From positions 62,001-126,000 of IMG/VR virus record IMGVR_UViG_3300046616_000314: 64,000 nt of DNA. One strand, 5' to 3'. Of this stretch, positions 42,173 through 49,892 are shown piece by piece. Position numbers and translations under genes: made by a program. Every line of letters begins with the position of its first letter. The first letter of the stretch is position 1. Source of the stretch: a virus. Below the pieces are notes generated by a model. The model did no database searches. It was not told the origin of the DNA and worked only from the letters and a program-made list of their open reading frames with translations.

Positions 42173-42544
42173 TTACAAGAACTTGATCCGAAACATCGCA
42201 GCATCATCCACACTTTCAAAATAGAGAATGTCGCGATAGTACATCGCTTGCGGCGAGACAAGTCGTTGTTCGTCTAGTGTCGGGTTGTCTATTTCGGCGA
42301 GCGTCAATAACTCGCGACGAACTACCCAACGACCTTCGGTGGAACTAAGCCATTCACCGGAGGGTTGGTTGGGTATGAGGTAGAACGCGCCACCACCTGA
42401 ATACCTATAGAAAAATTCAAATGATTTTCGTGCGCTCATTTGGATTGAAGCCGCCGGTTCGAAACCGAACTTGGCTTCGTTATCGGTAGTCGGTTCAATC
42501 ATATACATTAATAATTTTTTGATGCGTGCAAGGGTCGTAGCCAT
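42173..42544 (-). CDS. FKLK-tail family protein
   Basis: 123 residues; tail FESVDDAAMFRIKFL. Divergent from the release factor gene, with an A/T-rich 79-bp region between them. Confidence 0.82.
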   Translation of the reverse strand: MATTLARIKKLLMYMIEPTTDNEAKFGFEPAASIQMSARKSFEFFYRYSGGGAFYLIPNQPSGEWLSSTEGRWVVRRELLTLAEIDNPTLDEQRLVSPQAMYYRDILYFESVDDAAMFRIKFL

Positions 42545-42572
42545 GCGACGAATTTATAATTTTTAAATTGCG

Positions 42573-42602
42573 TTGGCAAGGTAAATAGGCGTAGGATACA
42601 TT
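42573..42602 (+). promoter_or_regulatory. Possible promoter of the release factor gene
   Basis: TTGGCA, 18 nt, TACATT, about 20 nt before ATG 42624. Weak -35 and long spacer; supported by the divergent gene arrangement. Confidence 0.4.
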
Positions 42603-42623
42603 TCTATCCAAAGGAGAAAGACG

Positions 42624-43325
42624 ATGAAAAATATCATCGAAATTCGCTCCGCTGAAGGCGGGGCTGATTCAGCACTGTTCACAAAAGACCTTCTCAACGC
42701 ATATGTGCGTCTGTTCAACCGCAAGGGTTGAAAGTACCGCATCGTTCGTGAGAGACCGAGTGATGCAGGTTATAGCGAAATCGCCATCGAAGTTTCTGGC
42801 GATGATCTCACACCACTAAAAAATGAAGCCGGTGGACACCGAGTCCAGCGCGTGCCCGAAACGGAAGCCCGTGGGCGTGTTCACACGTCTACGGTAACTT
42901 GTGCCGTCTTAGATGTAGAAACTACAACGGACACCGATTCGATCTACTCGAAACGTAATCCCGATGATTTTGCCTATCGTTGGTATTCTGGCACAGGTAA
43001 AGGCGGACAAAAAAGAAACAAATCGCAATCGTGCTTAGAGCTAACTCATATTCCAAGTGGGTTATCTCAACAATCGCACGGTCGGTCACGGGAAGTGAAT
43101 TCTACACAAGCCATGACTGCCCTGATCGCAGATTTGGATTCCATGGCAAAAAACGCCAAAGCATCAATTGTTGCGGAAGATCGCAAAGGTCAAATCGGAT
43201 CGGGTATGCGCGGTGATAAACGCCGCACGTATCGTTTCCAAGATGGAACAATTACCGATCACGTCACCGGGCGTACTATTACAACGAAGGCATTTTCTAA
43301 GGGTAACTTAGACCTTCTTTGGTAA
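42624..43325 (+). CDS. Class I peptide chain release factor (RF1-type) with in-frame UGA at codon 36
   Basis: Reads from ATG 42624, with AAGGAG 7 nt upstream. All recognisable RF parts after domain 1 are present in one frame: EIRSAEGGADSALF at the start, GGHRVQRVPET (P78-E79-T80, the codon-recognition position where RF1 has P-A/V-T, so UAA/UAG rather than UGA specificity), HTST, GGQ at 127-129 in GTGKGGQKRNKS, and C-terminal GSGMRGDKRRTYRF...TDH. Domain 1 is absent, as in short RF-H-like forms. Codon 36 (42729-42731) is TGA where homologues commonly have Trp (K-G-W-K). Options: regulated UGA readthrough, a recent inactivating TGG-to-TGA change, restart at GTG 42852, or a sequencing error. Neighbouring genes stop at TGA, so the code is standard. 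Confidence 0.85.
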
Positions 43326-43991
43326 TCGTCCCATGATCCATCCACTAGCGAGATAACTTTCCAACTCGCTAGTGGATACCATCATCGATTTCGTTTGGTT
43401 GTTTATCCATTTGCGTCCTGCATTGAAGGCGGGTTTTCCAAAATTAAAATGGGATGAACCAGATAGTTTTCGACTATGCGTGGCTCGCCATTCTGGTGGA
43501 TGAATTTTTCCGAACATCGGATTTTTATCACCCGTAAACCTGCCCTTTTTGCTTTGGGACATTTTATCACGAGATTCAGTAGAATGTGACTTTCCATACA
43601 TATGATGGTGGGTTCCACTGATTTTGCTTAAGCTATCAGAAGAATGTTTCTTACCGTAAAAGGGATTGTTTTTACCCATTGTAGATTTTTTTGCGGTATT
43701 GATAAATCTATCATATGCTCTAGCAGTAGGAGCATTTTCTTTCATACGACATAGCGCGTAGAACATTTTCGAACGAGCTTGTGGATTTTTTAATTTAGTC
43801 AGCAATACGTGTGCAATATAATGCTCTCTGGTCGTAAGATACACTAAGTTGTCTTTAGTATTAGGACCACCAAGGCTTTTTGGAATTATGTGATGGCGTT
43901 CTAAACCAGGAGCTTTAACCCGGTCCAATCGAATTGCATTATCTATAATTTTAGTATAGAGTTTTTTATACTTTATTTTTAGCCAAATCAT
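43308..43991 (-). CDS. HNH homing endonuclease with NUMOD3 repeats
   Basis: 227 residues. HHIIPKSLGG with DNLVYLTTREHYIAH (33-61) is the HNH core; about residues 108-175 carry repeated G-K-x-H-S/P-x-x-S/W-R-x-K-x-S units (NUMOD3 DNA-binding motifs). Free-standing endonuclease typical of T4-type phages. A/T-rich codon use differs from neighbours, a sign of mobility. It converges on and overlaps the release factor gene by 18 nt, so that gene or its 3' flank may be its target. Confidence 0.9.
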   Translation of the reverse strand: MIWLKIKYKKLYTKIIDNAIRLDRVKAPGLERHHIIPKSLGGPNTKDNLVYLTTREHYIAHVLLTKLKNPQARSKMFYALCRMKENAPTARAYDRFINTAKKSTMGKNNPFYGKKHSSDSLSKISGTHHHMYGKSHSTESRDKMSQSKKGRFTGDKNPMFGKIHPPEWRATHSRKLSGSSHFNFGKPAFNAGRKWINNQTKSMMVSTSELESYLASGWIMGRLPKKV

Positions 43992-44006
43992 AACGTATAA
44001 GTATGA

Positions 44007-44270
44007 TTACTTCATGTCCATGAAGGTGTTGGCGAATTTCCACATGCGCGCGGTCGCAGTCAGGATGATAGGTTCACCAGCGTTCGCCGATGCCATGCCG
44101 CCGATCACATTGAAATTGTCGCCTTGCATCAGTTCCCGAACAGCGGCGTCGAAATACTTGTTGTCGGGGGTGATGGTTACGCGCCCATCTTCTGATTCGA
44201 GGAAGCCCTTGGCAATACGTGCCAGCAGGGCGATGCGATAGATATCGTAGTCAGATTGTGGGGGAGACAT
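44007..44270 (-). CDS. Small protein of unknown function
   Basis: 87 residues, helical, GC-rich, no tail motif; resembles core phage genes in codon use. Downstream of the promoter at 44304. Family not recognised. Confidence 0.76.
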   Translation of the reverse strand: MSPPQSDYDIYRIALLARIAKGFLESEDGRVTITPDNKYFDAAVRELMQGDNFNVIGGMASANAGEPIILTATARMWKFANTFMDMK

Positions 44271-44303
44271 AAACGAAAAATCTCAAAGATGGTTAATATC
44301 CTC

Positions 44304-44333
44304 AAGATACCAAACATTAACCGTCTTTGTCAA
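44304..44333 (-). promoter_or_regulatory. Promoter of the gene at 44007
   Basis: TTGACA (44333-44328), 18 nt, TATCTT (44309-44304), the -10 and its GG prefix identical to the 42134 promoter. Confidence 0.6.
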
Positions 44334-44334
44334 C

Positions 44335-44595
44335 TTATAATCGGTAGAAAATTATCGGGTGGCTACAGCCTTGATCCCACAAGATGCCAATCCAGTAATA
44401 GACACCTTCAATACACACGACATCATTCCGATCCACTTTCATGTGATCAGTGGTTTTCTTGATACCCGAAGCAATGTTGGTAATCGGAGAGCCATTTTCA
44501 TACTTGGTGATACGATACGCTTTCTTAAGTTCGGTCGAGCGAACGTATTGGTCAAAGACCAAATTAGTTGCGTTTCGTTTGCGGCTCTTAGACAT
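44335..44595 (-). CDS. Small basic protein of unknown function
   Basis: 86 residues, Lys/Arg-rich first half, strand-rich second half (DVVCIEGVYYWIGILW). Divergent from the ART-GNAT gene. No family recognised. Confidence 0.74.
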   Translation of the reverse strand: MSKSRKRNATNLVFDQYVRSTELKKAYRITKYENGSPITNIASGIKKTTDHMKVDRNDVVCIEGVYYWIGILWDQGCSHPIIFYRL

Positions 44596-44631
44596 AGAGA
44601 ATATCTAGCACAAAATTCGTTTTAGTCTAGT

Positions 44632-44639
44632 CATAAATA
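44632..44639 (+). promoter_or_regulatory. T4-late-type promoter element CATAAATA
   Basis: 7/8 match to TATAAATA, exactly 4 nt before ATG 44644. The only plus-strand case in this set. Confidence 0.65.
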
Positions 44640-44643
44640 ATCG

Positions 44644-46230
44644 ATGCGCTATCGTGACCTTCTCAAAGAATCTCCCCAGACTGGTTTTAAGCCCGGCTTT
44701 GAGCAATGGTTCGCGGGTTCTAAAGTCGTAGACAAATCCGGTCAGCCTTTGGTTTGCTATCACGGTACGTTCAGAGATTTTGCGGAATTCCAATATAACG
44801 ACAACGGTTGGGCGGGCTCTGGCTTCAATCGTCTAGGGTTCTGGTTCGATACCGATCCCAAGACCCCAGGCTGGCTTGCGGGCGACGAAGAGGGCTATGG
44901 CATCGGAGACGGTGGAAACATCAAGCCTTGCTATCTGTCGATCAAAAAACCTCTCGTCATGTCGGGTGACATGATCTGGAACGAGGACTTGGACGAGCTT
45001 CGTCAGCTTCGTAAAAATGTTTCAGCAACGTATGCGGCGCGGCGCGCAGCCAAGAACGGTGATTGGAACTTCGGACAATTAGACCTAACCTATCGCGATG
45101 CGTCGAGAGCATTTGACGCGGCTATGGAAAAGATGATGCAGAATGACGGTTGGACCCGGATCATGCGTCTTCTTCCGAACGGCATTAAGTCAACTACTGA
45201 GGAAGTCGCTGCGTTCCAGGCTGAATGCATCGCCGAAGGTTACGACGGTATTCATTTCGTGGATACGATGGCTGACTCAGGAACCCGTGACTATGCGCCT
45301 ACTGATTGGTGGTTGGCATTCCATCCAAATCAAATCAAGTCAGTCTTCGCTTCACAATTCAATCCACAGTCCACCAACATGAGCGAAGCTCAAGAGTTGG
45401 ATGAAATCATGGAAATCCCTGATTTTGACGATGACATCAACAATCAACGTCGTTCGCTGAATTGGGGAGAAAAAATTAAAGATTCCAAGAAAGTTGGAAA
45501 GATCGGACCCTATAATTTGGTCGTTCATCGCAGTGCTTGGGGTGATGAATATCTTTTGCTAGATAATCAGAAACACCCAATGGGCAAGGCGACTGTCTCA
45601 AAATATTCAGGTGGCTTCTATCGCGTCGGACACATTTGGTTTGATCCGACCGTCCGAGGCAAGGGCTACGGCTATTTGTTCTATCGTTTTCTGATCGACA
45701 AAGGCATGAAAGTCATCACTGACACCGATCAAACACGGTTCAGCCGAGGCGTGTGGTCTAAGCTGGCGCGCGAAGGTTTCGTGTATGAATATTTTGAAGA
45801 TGATACGCTAGGGTCCAAGGTTACGGACACCCAGGATTTCTACGGCAATCGTCTATCTAGATTGGCGGCTGTTAAGCCCGGCACGGTCAAAGAGAGTGCG
45901 CTTGTTGAGAAGACGATCTTCATTCCAGACTCATCGGGTATGAATTTCGTGGTAATGAAAAATCCGTCGAAGGCACAATATTTTAAATTGCTGCATCCCG
46001 ACTCAGACCTGAAGGGTTTGATTTCGGGCAAGGATTTCTATGTGTGGGCAGCATATCACGCTCACCATGGGCAGATTGCGCACGGGTTGGGTCTAGGCGA
46101 GGATGCGTATCGTATCTTTGTTCGATACAACGCGATCCTCGCTCATCCATCGTTGTTCCCGGCTATTCGAGATAATCCGCAGATGAAATATCTATATGGT
46201 CCGTCTGGACCGAATCTAGAAAGCGAGTAA
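44644..46230 (+). CDS. ADP-ribosyltransferase (PolyVal-type) fused to a GNAT-like acetyltransferase domain, late
   Basis: 528 residues starting MRYRDLLKES, a variant of the MR-ELFE signal. Residues about 25-240: ART fold with VVDKSGQPLVCYHGT (Tyr39-His40-Gly41-Thr42), LGFWFDTDP and the closing AFHPNQIKSVF, as in ART domains of phage polyvalent proteins; these move ADP-ribose from NAD to targets. Residues about 275-385: GNAT-like region with HIWFDPTVRGKGYGYLFYRF (acetyl-CoA loop R-G-x-G-x-G) and FSRGVWSKLAREGF. Residues about 415-528 unassigned. Probably an injected or virion-associated modifier of host proteins (inference from N-terminus and late promoter). Confidence 0.85.
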   Translation: MRYRDLLKESPQTGFKPGFEQWFAGSKVVDKSGQPLVCYHGTFRDFAEFQYNDNGWAGSGFNRLGFWFDTDPKTPGWLAGDEEGYGIGDGGNIKPCYLSIKKPLVMSGDMIWNEDLDELRQLRKNVSATYAARRAAKNGDWNFGQLDLTYRDASRAFDAAMEKMMQNDGWTRIMRLLPNGIKSTTEEVAAFQAECIAEGYDGIHFVDTMADSGTRDYAPTDWWLAFHPNQIKSVFASQFNPQSTNMSEAQELDEIMEIPDFDDDINNQRRSLNWGEKIKDSKKVGKIGPYNLVVHRSAWGDEYLLLDNQKHPMGKATVSKYSGGFYRVGHIWFDPTVRGKGYGYLFYRFLIDKGMKVITDTDQTRFSRGVWSKLAREGFVYEYFEDDTLGSKVTDTQDFYGNRLSRLAAVKPGTVKESALVEKTIFIPDSSGMNFVVMKNPSKAQYFKLLHPDSDLKGLISGKDFYVWAAYHAHHGQIAHGLGLGEDAYRIFVRYNAILAHPSLFPAIRDNPQMKYLYGPSGPNLESE

Positions 46231-46354
46231 CCGCTTCCTTTTCTTTGCGTTCCTTGATGCGTTCCTGAACGATGCGTAAGAAGCCCAGGTAGGCAAGAAA
46301 AATAAAGAAAGCAGCGAGCAAGATGAGATCAACGGTTTGCGTAGAGATTTGCAT
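46163..46354 (-). CDS. Small membrane protein, convergent overlap
   Basis: 63 residues; hydrophobic helix about 8-27, then a charged helix. Its 3' half overlaps the end of the ART-GNAT gene by 68 nt on the other strand. Coupled upstream by TAATG. Confidence 0.68.
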   Translation of the reverse strand: MQISTQTVDLILLAAFFIFLAYLGFLRIVQERIKERKEKEAVTRFLDSVQTDHIDISSADYLE

Positions 46355-46488
46355 TATCGTTTCACAAGCTTCCGCAGAGCTTTAAACAAGGCAGCAGCCT
46401 CGCCCTTTTCTCCATTGATTAGATAATCAATGGAATATGCCGTAGCAGTCATTACAACTGCTAAGAGAAGAATGGCAAGGAAAATCAT
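46354..46488 (-). CDS. Micro membrane protein
   Basis: 44 residues from ATG 46488 (ATGA). Hydrophobic N-terminus (about 2-20), then GEKGEAAALFKALRKLVKR, a short segment slightly like the tail motif. Fills the gap between its neighbours precisely. Confidence 0.68.
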   Translation of the reverse strand: MIFLAILLLAVVMTATAYSIDYLINGEKGEAAALFKALRKLVKR

Positions 46489-47174
46489 TCACGAACATCC
46501 AAGGGACGCTTTACATCCCATCGTTGCGGCAAGAACTTCGGTTGCATCGTCTTTACGAAATGCTCGCGCCAGCGCACGGTGAACGGGTAGTAATCTTCGT
46601 TCAGCATTTGAACCACGCGCTCAGCCCAATCGAATTTCATATCAGGGTTGAATGGTAGCGCGGCGATAGCTTCGATTCGAGCACGACGCTCGTCATCCAT
46701 GTAATGACTGTAGTTCGCAAGCGTACGCTTAGCACGTTCGATTTCGCGGTTTTGGTTCGCGGCGCGTTGCAAATCGTGGAATGCTACACCCAAATATTCC
46801 AGACATACTTCTTGGCGCAAGTCATCGCCCATGCGCTCGTAGGTATGATGGCAGTCATCGCACACCACCAGCAAATCATGATGCGAGTGTGACTTATATT
46901 TTTCAGGGAAGAACCGGCGGAAGCAATACGGGATCACGTGATGCCGGGTTAGGTTTTCTTCCGAGCCACAGACTACGCATTGGTTCTTGAAATTCTGCAT
47001 GTAATAGGGATCGTCTTGAGCCCCTACCCCGCCGGGTTCAAACAGCAGCTTGAAAATTTTATCGGTTTCCCAGGTAGCCAGACCCTTGCGGGTGTACCAA
47101 TCGGCACGCGCGCTATCTACGTTGCAAAGATGCGACCCATCTGGCGCCAGCATTTTATATGATTCGTAAATCAC
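46485..47174 (-). CDS. HNH-type protein resembling the C-terminal region of EXD2
   Basis: 229 residues from GTG 47174, which makes GTGA with the upstream stop; the resulting start (VIYESYKMLAPDG) reads well. CVVCG (66-70), LTRHHVIP (75-82), and CDDCHHTYE (105-113) form a zinc-bound HNH-like module. As I recall, the same order (C-x-x-C-G, RHHVxP, HDxLxLC-x-x-CH) follows the exonuclease domain in EXD2 proteins. A DEDDh exonuclease gene lies 0.7 kb upstream in the same operon, so the two may act together on nucleic acid. Confidence 0.75.
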   Translation of the reverse strand: MIYESYKMLAPDGSHLCNVDSARADWYTRKGLATWETDKIFKLLFEPGGVGAQDDPYYMQNFKNQCVVCGSEENLTRHHVIPYCFRRFFPEKYKSHSHHDLLVVCDDCHHTYERMGDDLRQEVCLEYLGVAFHDLQRAANQNREIERAKRTLANYSHYMDDERRARIEAIAALPFNPDMKFDWAERVVQMLNEDYYPFTVRWREHFVKTMQPKFLPQRWDVKRPLDVRE

Positions 47175-47389
47175 AGGAACAAAACCTTCAGACCATACAC
47201 CACCCATATCACATAGGCGGCGGTGACGAAAATCCAACTTCCGATAATTAATCGGGCTTGGCTGTAAAATTCATCGTTGTGAGGCTTTGGGAAGCCCTTC
47301 AGGAGGGTTCGGAGGCGGAATGAACCCACGAGTAGCCCAAGACCTAAAAGGGTCGTAGCGAGGATTAGAAAGCCTTGTAGGAGGATCAT
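47171..47389 (-). CDS. Small membrane protein
   Basis: 72 residues from ATG 47389 (ATGA); hydrophobic segments about 2-22 and 48-68. Unknown function. Confidence 0.75.
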   Translation of the reverse strand: MILLQGFLILATTLLGLGLLVGSFRLRTLLKGFPKPHNDEFYSQARLIIGSWIFVTAAYVIWVVYGLKVLFL

Positions 47390-47619
47390 GAGAACAGCGT
47401 CGCGATTCGATAGACCACTACGGCAACATAGACGAAATATATGAGCCATAGAGCAATGATCACACCGCCTATTAGGTGATCAAATGCTTTGTCATCCGCA
47501 CTTTTTTCCGCGCGAGGTTCACCATAGATGACACTCACCGCGAAACCGGTTAGTCGCGGCAACATGCTACCGATGCCTACCGCGATGACTGTAAGAACGA
47601 ATGCGAAAAAAACGTTCAT
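47386..47619 (-). CDS. Small membrane protein, two helices
   Basis: 77 residues from ATG 47619; hydrophobic segments about 2-20 and 50-70. Unknown function. Confidence 0.75.
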   Translation of the reverse strand: MNVFFAFVLTVIAVGIGSMLPRLTGFAVSVIYGEPRAEKSADDKAFDHLIGGVIIALWLIYFVYVAVVVYRIATLFS

Positions 47620-47620
47620 G

Positions 47621-47830
47621 TTAAATCCAAAAAGGCACGGATAGACAGACCCACCAACCGTACATGCCAATGACCATTGCCGTCAGGACAGCCGACGTGA
47701 TACGGAATTCCAGCTTGATCGGCTTCATGCGCCAAATCCGCACGGTTTGCGCGATGATGGCGACGACCGTCAGTCCAACCGCGATGGTGAACATAATCAT
47801 CCCAAGGACGAACCAAGGATCGTTCGGCAT
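47621..47830 (-). CDS. Small membrane protein, two helices
   Basis: 69 residues from ATG 47830; hydrophobic segments about 8-30 and 45-66. Third membrane protein in a row between two nuclease genes. Confidence 0.75.
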   Translation of the reverse strand: MPNDPWFVLGMIMFTIAVGLTVVAIIAQTVRIWRMKPIKLEFRITSAVLTAMVIGMYGWWVCLSVPFWI

Positions 47831-47831
47831 T

Positions 47832-48518
47832 TTAAGTCCCCTCATGAATCATTTTGAGGAAAACGTCAGCGGTGTATCGCGAATCGTTTCCCGCACAATG
47901 GAAATGGGTTGCGCCCACGTGATAGTAATGCGCCAAATCAACAAGCTTCAGCTTACGCCCAAAGCGAGCCTTACACAACTGCGCGGTGTCATAATAATAT
48001 GGGCGCGGCAAATCGTAGCCCGAGTCTCGTAAGGCATCCAAGTCAAAGTGGACGCTATGACCAACGAGGAAATCGGCGGTGTTGAAATGCGACAGCACCA
48101 GACGCTTCATTTGTGCTTCGGTGGCAACCACAATAGTCTCACCAAATTCAAAGGGGATGGTGCGCTTCTTGGTTTCGAGAGCGTAGTTGTACGTCTCAAT
48201 CGAATTGCCACGGAAGACAGTCACGCCGATTTCTTCGATCACGCCTTCAAGGGTGCGTTCCAGATCGAGTGACAGGAACCTCTTACCTTTGCGGAACTTG
48301 TCGAGCGCGATCCGGGTTGACCGCTCCCAAAATTCATCCTGGCGAGCGAAATACCTGCGATCCGAAATCTTTTTGATCTTGTCCTTGATGCGAGCGATCT
48401 TGGGCATTTCGCGATCATACCGAACGCTGGCTCGCATGTAGCCATACGGACCCTCGCGCAAAGCAATCAGCTTGCGCTCATGATCTTCAATGCGTTCGCG
48501 TAAAAGATTCAGGTCCAT
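47832..48518 (-). CDS. DEDDh-family 3'-5' exonuclease
   Basis: 228 residues. After a helical, basic N-terminal 75 residues come FLSLDLE (Asp85, Glu87), LVGHSVHFDLDALR (Asp159) and HFHCAGNDSRYT (His207, Asp212), the complete DEDDh active site. The N-terminal extension may bind DNA or RNA. The promoter at 48525 lies 6 nt before ATG, implying a leaderless mRNA. Confidence 0.83.
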   Translation of the reverse strand: MDLNLLRERIEDHERKLIALREGPYGYMRASVRYDREMPKIARIKDKIKKISDRRYFARQDEFWERSTRIALDKFRKGKRFLSLDLERTLEGVIEEIGVTVFRGNSIETYNYALETKKRTIPFEFGETIVVATEAQMKRLVLSHFNTADFLVGHSVHFDLDALRDSGYDLPRPYYYDTAQLCKARFGRKLKLVDLAHYYHVGATHFHCAGNDSRYTADVFLKMIHEGT

Positions 48519-49105
48519 TATTCAGCAATACCACGAAGACGTAGTTTGTCAAGAGAAACAGTATGAGTAATCTTGTTGCCCGACAATAGAGCTATGGCGA
48601 TTTCATCGTGTGTCTTGAAGAACAACCACTGACCAAAATTGTGAGCATCGGGGAATTTGGCGAAGAATTTTTTATCATCCGTGCTTCGCAGCATGTACTT
48701 GAATTCGGCATGGTCATCGCGGCTCTGCGTCAAATTGACATACGCAATACCCGCGAGCGCACCATAATTCATGGTGATTTTTTTATAGCGCGGAAGATTT
48801 TTTGTGCGACAGCCGGGGTGCGGATAGTAATGATAGAAGTCCCACTCAGAATTCTTTGCGTTCTGTTTGCTATCGCGCGCCAGGAGCATAGAGAACGCTG
48901 CATCGCGTGAATGGAAATTCGAAATGGGCTGATAGCCATTAGGCAAAATCACGCGCCATTTTTCATAATCAGGAAAGGTGTTATCGGCAAATACGATGCC
49001 GATGTATTCACCAGACCGGCGATACGTCAGATAGCGTGACCCGCCCAAATTTCTGAAACGAGGGTGATCTTTTTCGAATTTATATGGAGGAAATTCGATC
49101 CCCAT
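48518..49105 (-). CDS. Protein of unknown function, possible distant tail-family member
   Basis: 195 residues from ATG 49105 (TAATG). Tyr/Arg-rich. Near the end WLFFKTHDEIAIALLSGNKI has the strand, acidic turn and hydrophobic pattern of the tail with an extension, but no F-K-L-K. Confidence 0.77.
   Translation of the reverse strand: MGIEFPPYKFEKDHPRFRNLGGSRYLTYRRSGEYIGIVFADNTFPDYEKWRVILPNGYQPISNFHSRDAAFSMLLARDSKQNAKNSEWDFYHYYPHPGCRTKNLPRYKKITMNYGALAGIAYVNLTQSRDDHAEFKYMLRSTDDKKFFAKFPDAHNFGQWLFFKTHDEIAIALLSGNKITHTVSLDKLRLRGIAE
48525..48552 (-). promoter_or_regulatory. Promoter of the exonuclease gene, inside the upstream coding region
   Basis: TTGACA (48552-48547), 16 nt, TATTGC (48530-48525), then 6 nt and ATG. 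Located in the last codons of the gene at 48518-49105. Confidence 0.5.
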
Positions 49106-49518
49106 TAGTATCGGATCACCGTGCCGAAGGGAGGAACCACGTCCGCAGGCACGTCCATCAGAACAAACGTCGTCGGGCAATAATGCGGATCGGCGCCTTT
49201 GAAATCATAGGTATCGGTGAAGAACGTCAGTTGGTCGGGTTTGACTTCCACGTTCTTCAGGAAAGCCCACAGGCGACCTAGGCTCGTCCCGCCGCCACCG
49301 TGGCTCAAATCGTAAGACGTGATGCCTTCCACCGCCTGATGATGATCAAAGGTCTGGTAGTTGTGAACCACAGTGTCGAGCGAAAAAACGTGCAGCATGA
49401 ACGGCTCGCCTTGGGCGGTATATCGTTGGGCGACGCCCGTGGCGTGAGCCCTGAAAGCTTCCATGGTGTAAGGACCGACGCTACCCGAAGCGTCAAAGAC
49501 GATGGCGTAATGCTTCAT
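49105..49518 (-). CDS. Single-domain VWA-like protein
   Basis: 137 residues from ATG 49518 (ATG 49530 in frame). MIDAS: D9-A-S11-G-S13, then GGGGTSLGR and FFTDTYD supply the remaining metal contacts. VWA domains bind partners through a divalent metal; here it stands alone, without an AAA+ or protease partner nearby. Function unknown. Confidence 0.8.
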   Translation of the reverse strand: MKHYAIVFDASGSVGPYTMEAFRAHATGVAQRYTAQGEPFMLHVFSLDTVVHNYQTFDHHQAVEGITSYDLSHGGGGTSLGRLWAFLKNVEVKPDQLTFFTDTYDFKGADPHYCPTTFVLMDVPADVVPPFGTVIRY

Positions 49519-49550
49519 GACAAATCCCACATATATTAATCAATGTAGGC

Positions 49551-49578
49551 AGTATCGCTCATAATACTATTTTGTCAA
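49551..49578 (-). promoter_or_regulatory. Possible promoter of the VWA-like gene
   Basis: TTGACA (49578-49573), 16 nt, GATACT (49556-49551), about 33 nt before ATG 49518. Confidence 0.5.
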
Positions 49579-49580
49579 GC

Positions 49581-49892
49581 TTAGACTCGGAGTTTAAATT
49601 CGACCATGCTTTCATCGTCGGGAAACACCACGATTATATGAGATTGTGTCTTCTCAAAATCATAATGATGCCATAGTTCGAATAGATCAGCGGTATTAAG
49701 CTTGTTGTAGACATCAATCATTTTGGATTGTTGTTCAGCGCATTCAGTCGTGCCCTTGTGGACAAACTTGAAAATTCGAGAAGGAAATTCGAATATTCGG
49801 CAGCGTTGGGCGGGCTCGATATACCGGAGCCCCCAATGCATAGCGCCCATGGCAGGCTTAGCCTTTGTGAAATCCATCGGGGGAAATATCAT
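49581..49892 (-). CDS. FKLK-tail family protein
   Basis: 103 residues; tail FPDDESMVEFKLRV, ending one residue short of the usual aromatic. ATGA-coupled upstream. Confidence 0.83.
   Translation of the reverse strand: MIFPPMDFTKAKPAMGAMHWGLRYIEPAQRCRIFEFPSRIFKFVHKGTTECAEQQSKMIDVYNKLNTADLFELWHHYDFEKTQSHIIVVFPDDESMVEFKLRV

Noticed and set aside
42720-42740. E. coli prfB-style +1 frameshift in the release factor gene
   Set aside because: Sequence downstream of the TGA stays in the same frame and matches release factors, so no shift is required, and no CUU-UGA slip site is present.
42624-43325. Alternative genetic code with UGA as Trp
   Set aside because: Most genes in the window end at TGA in ATGA overlaps; reading through would fuse neighbouring cassettes.
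49530-49545. Shared GATTAATATATG before 49530 and at 62672 on the minus strand
   Set aside because: Only two copies, A/T-rich and at different distances from the start codons; probably chance.
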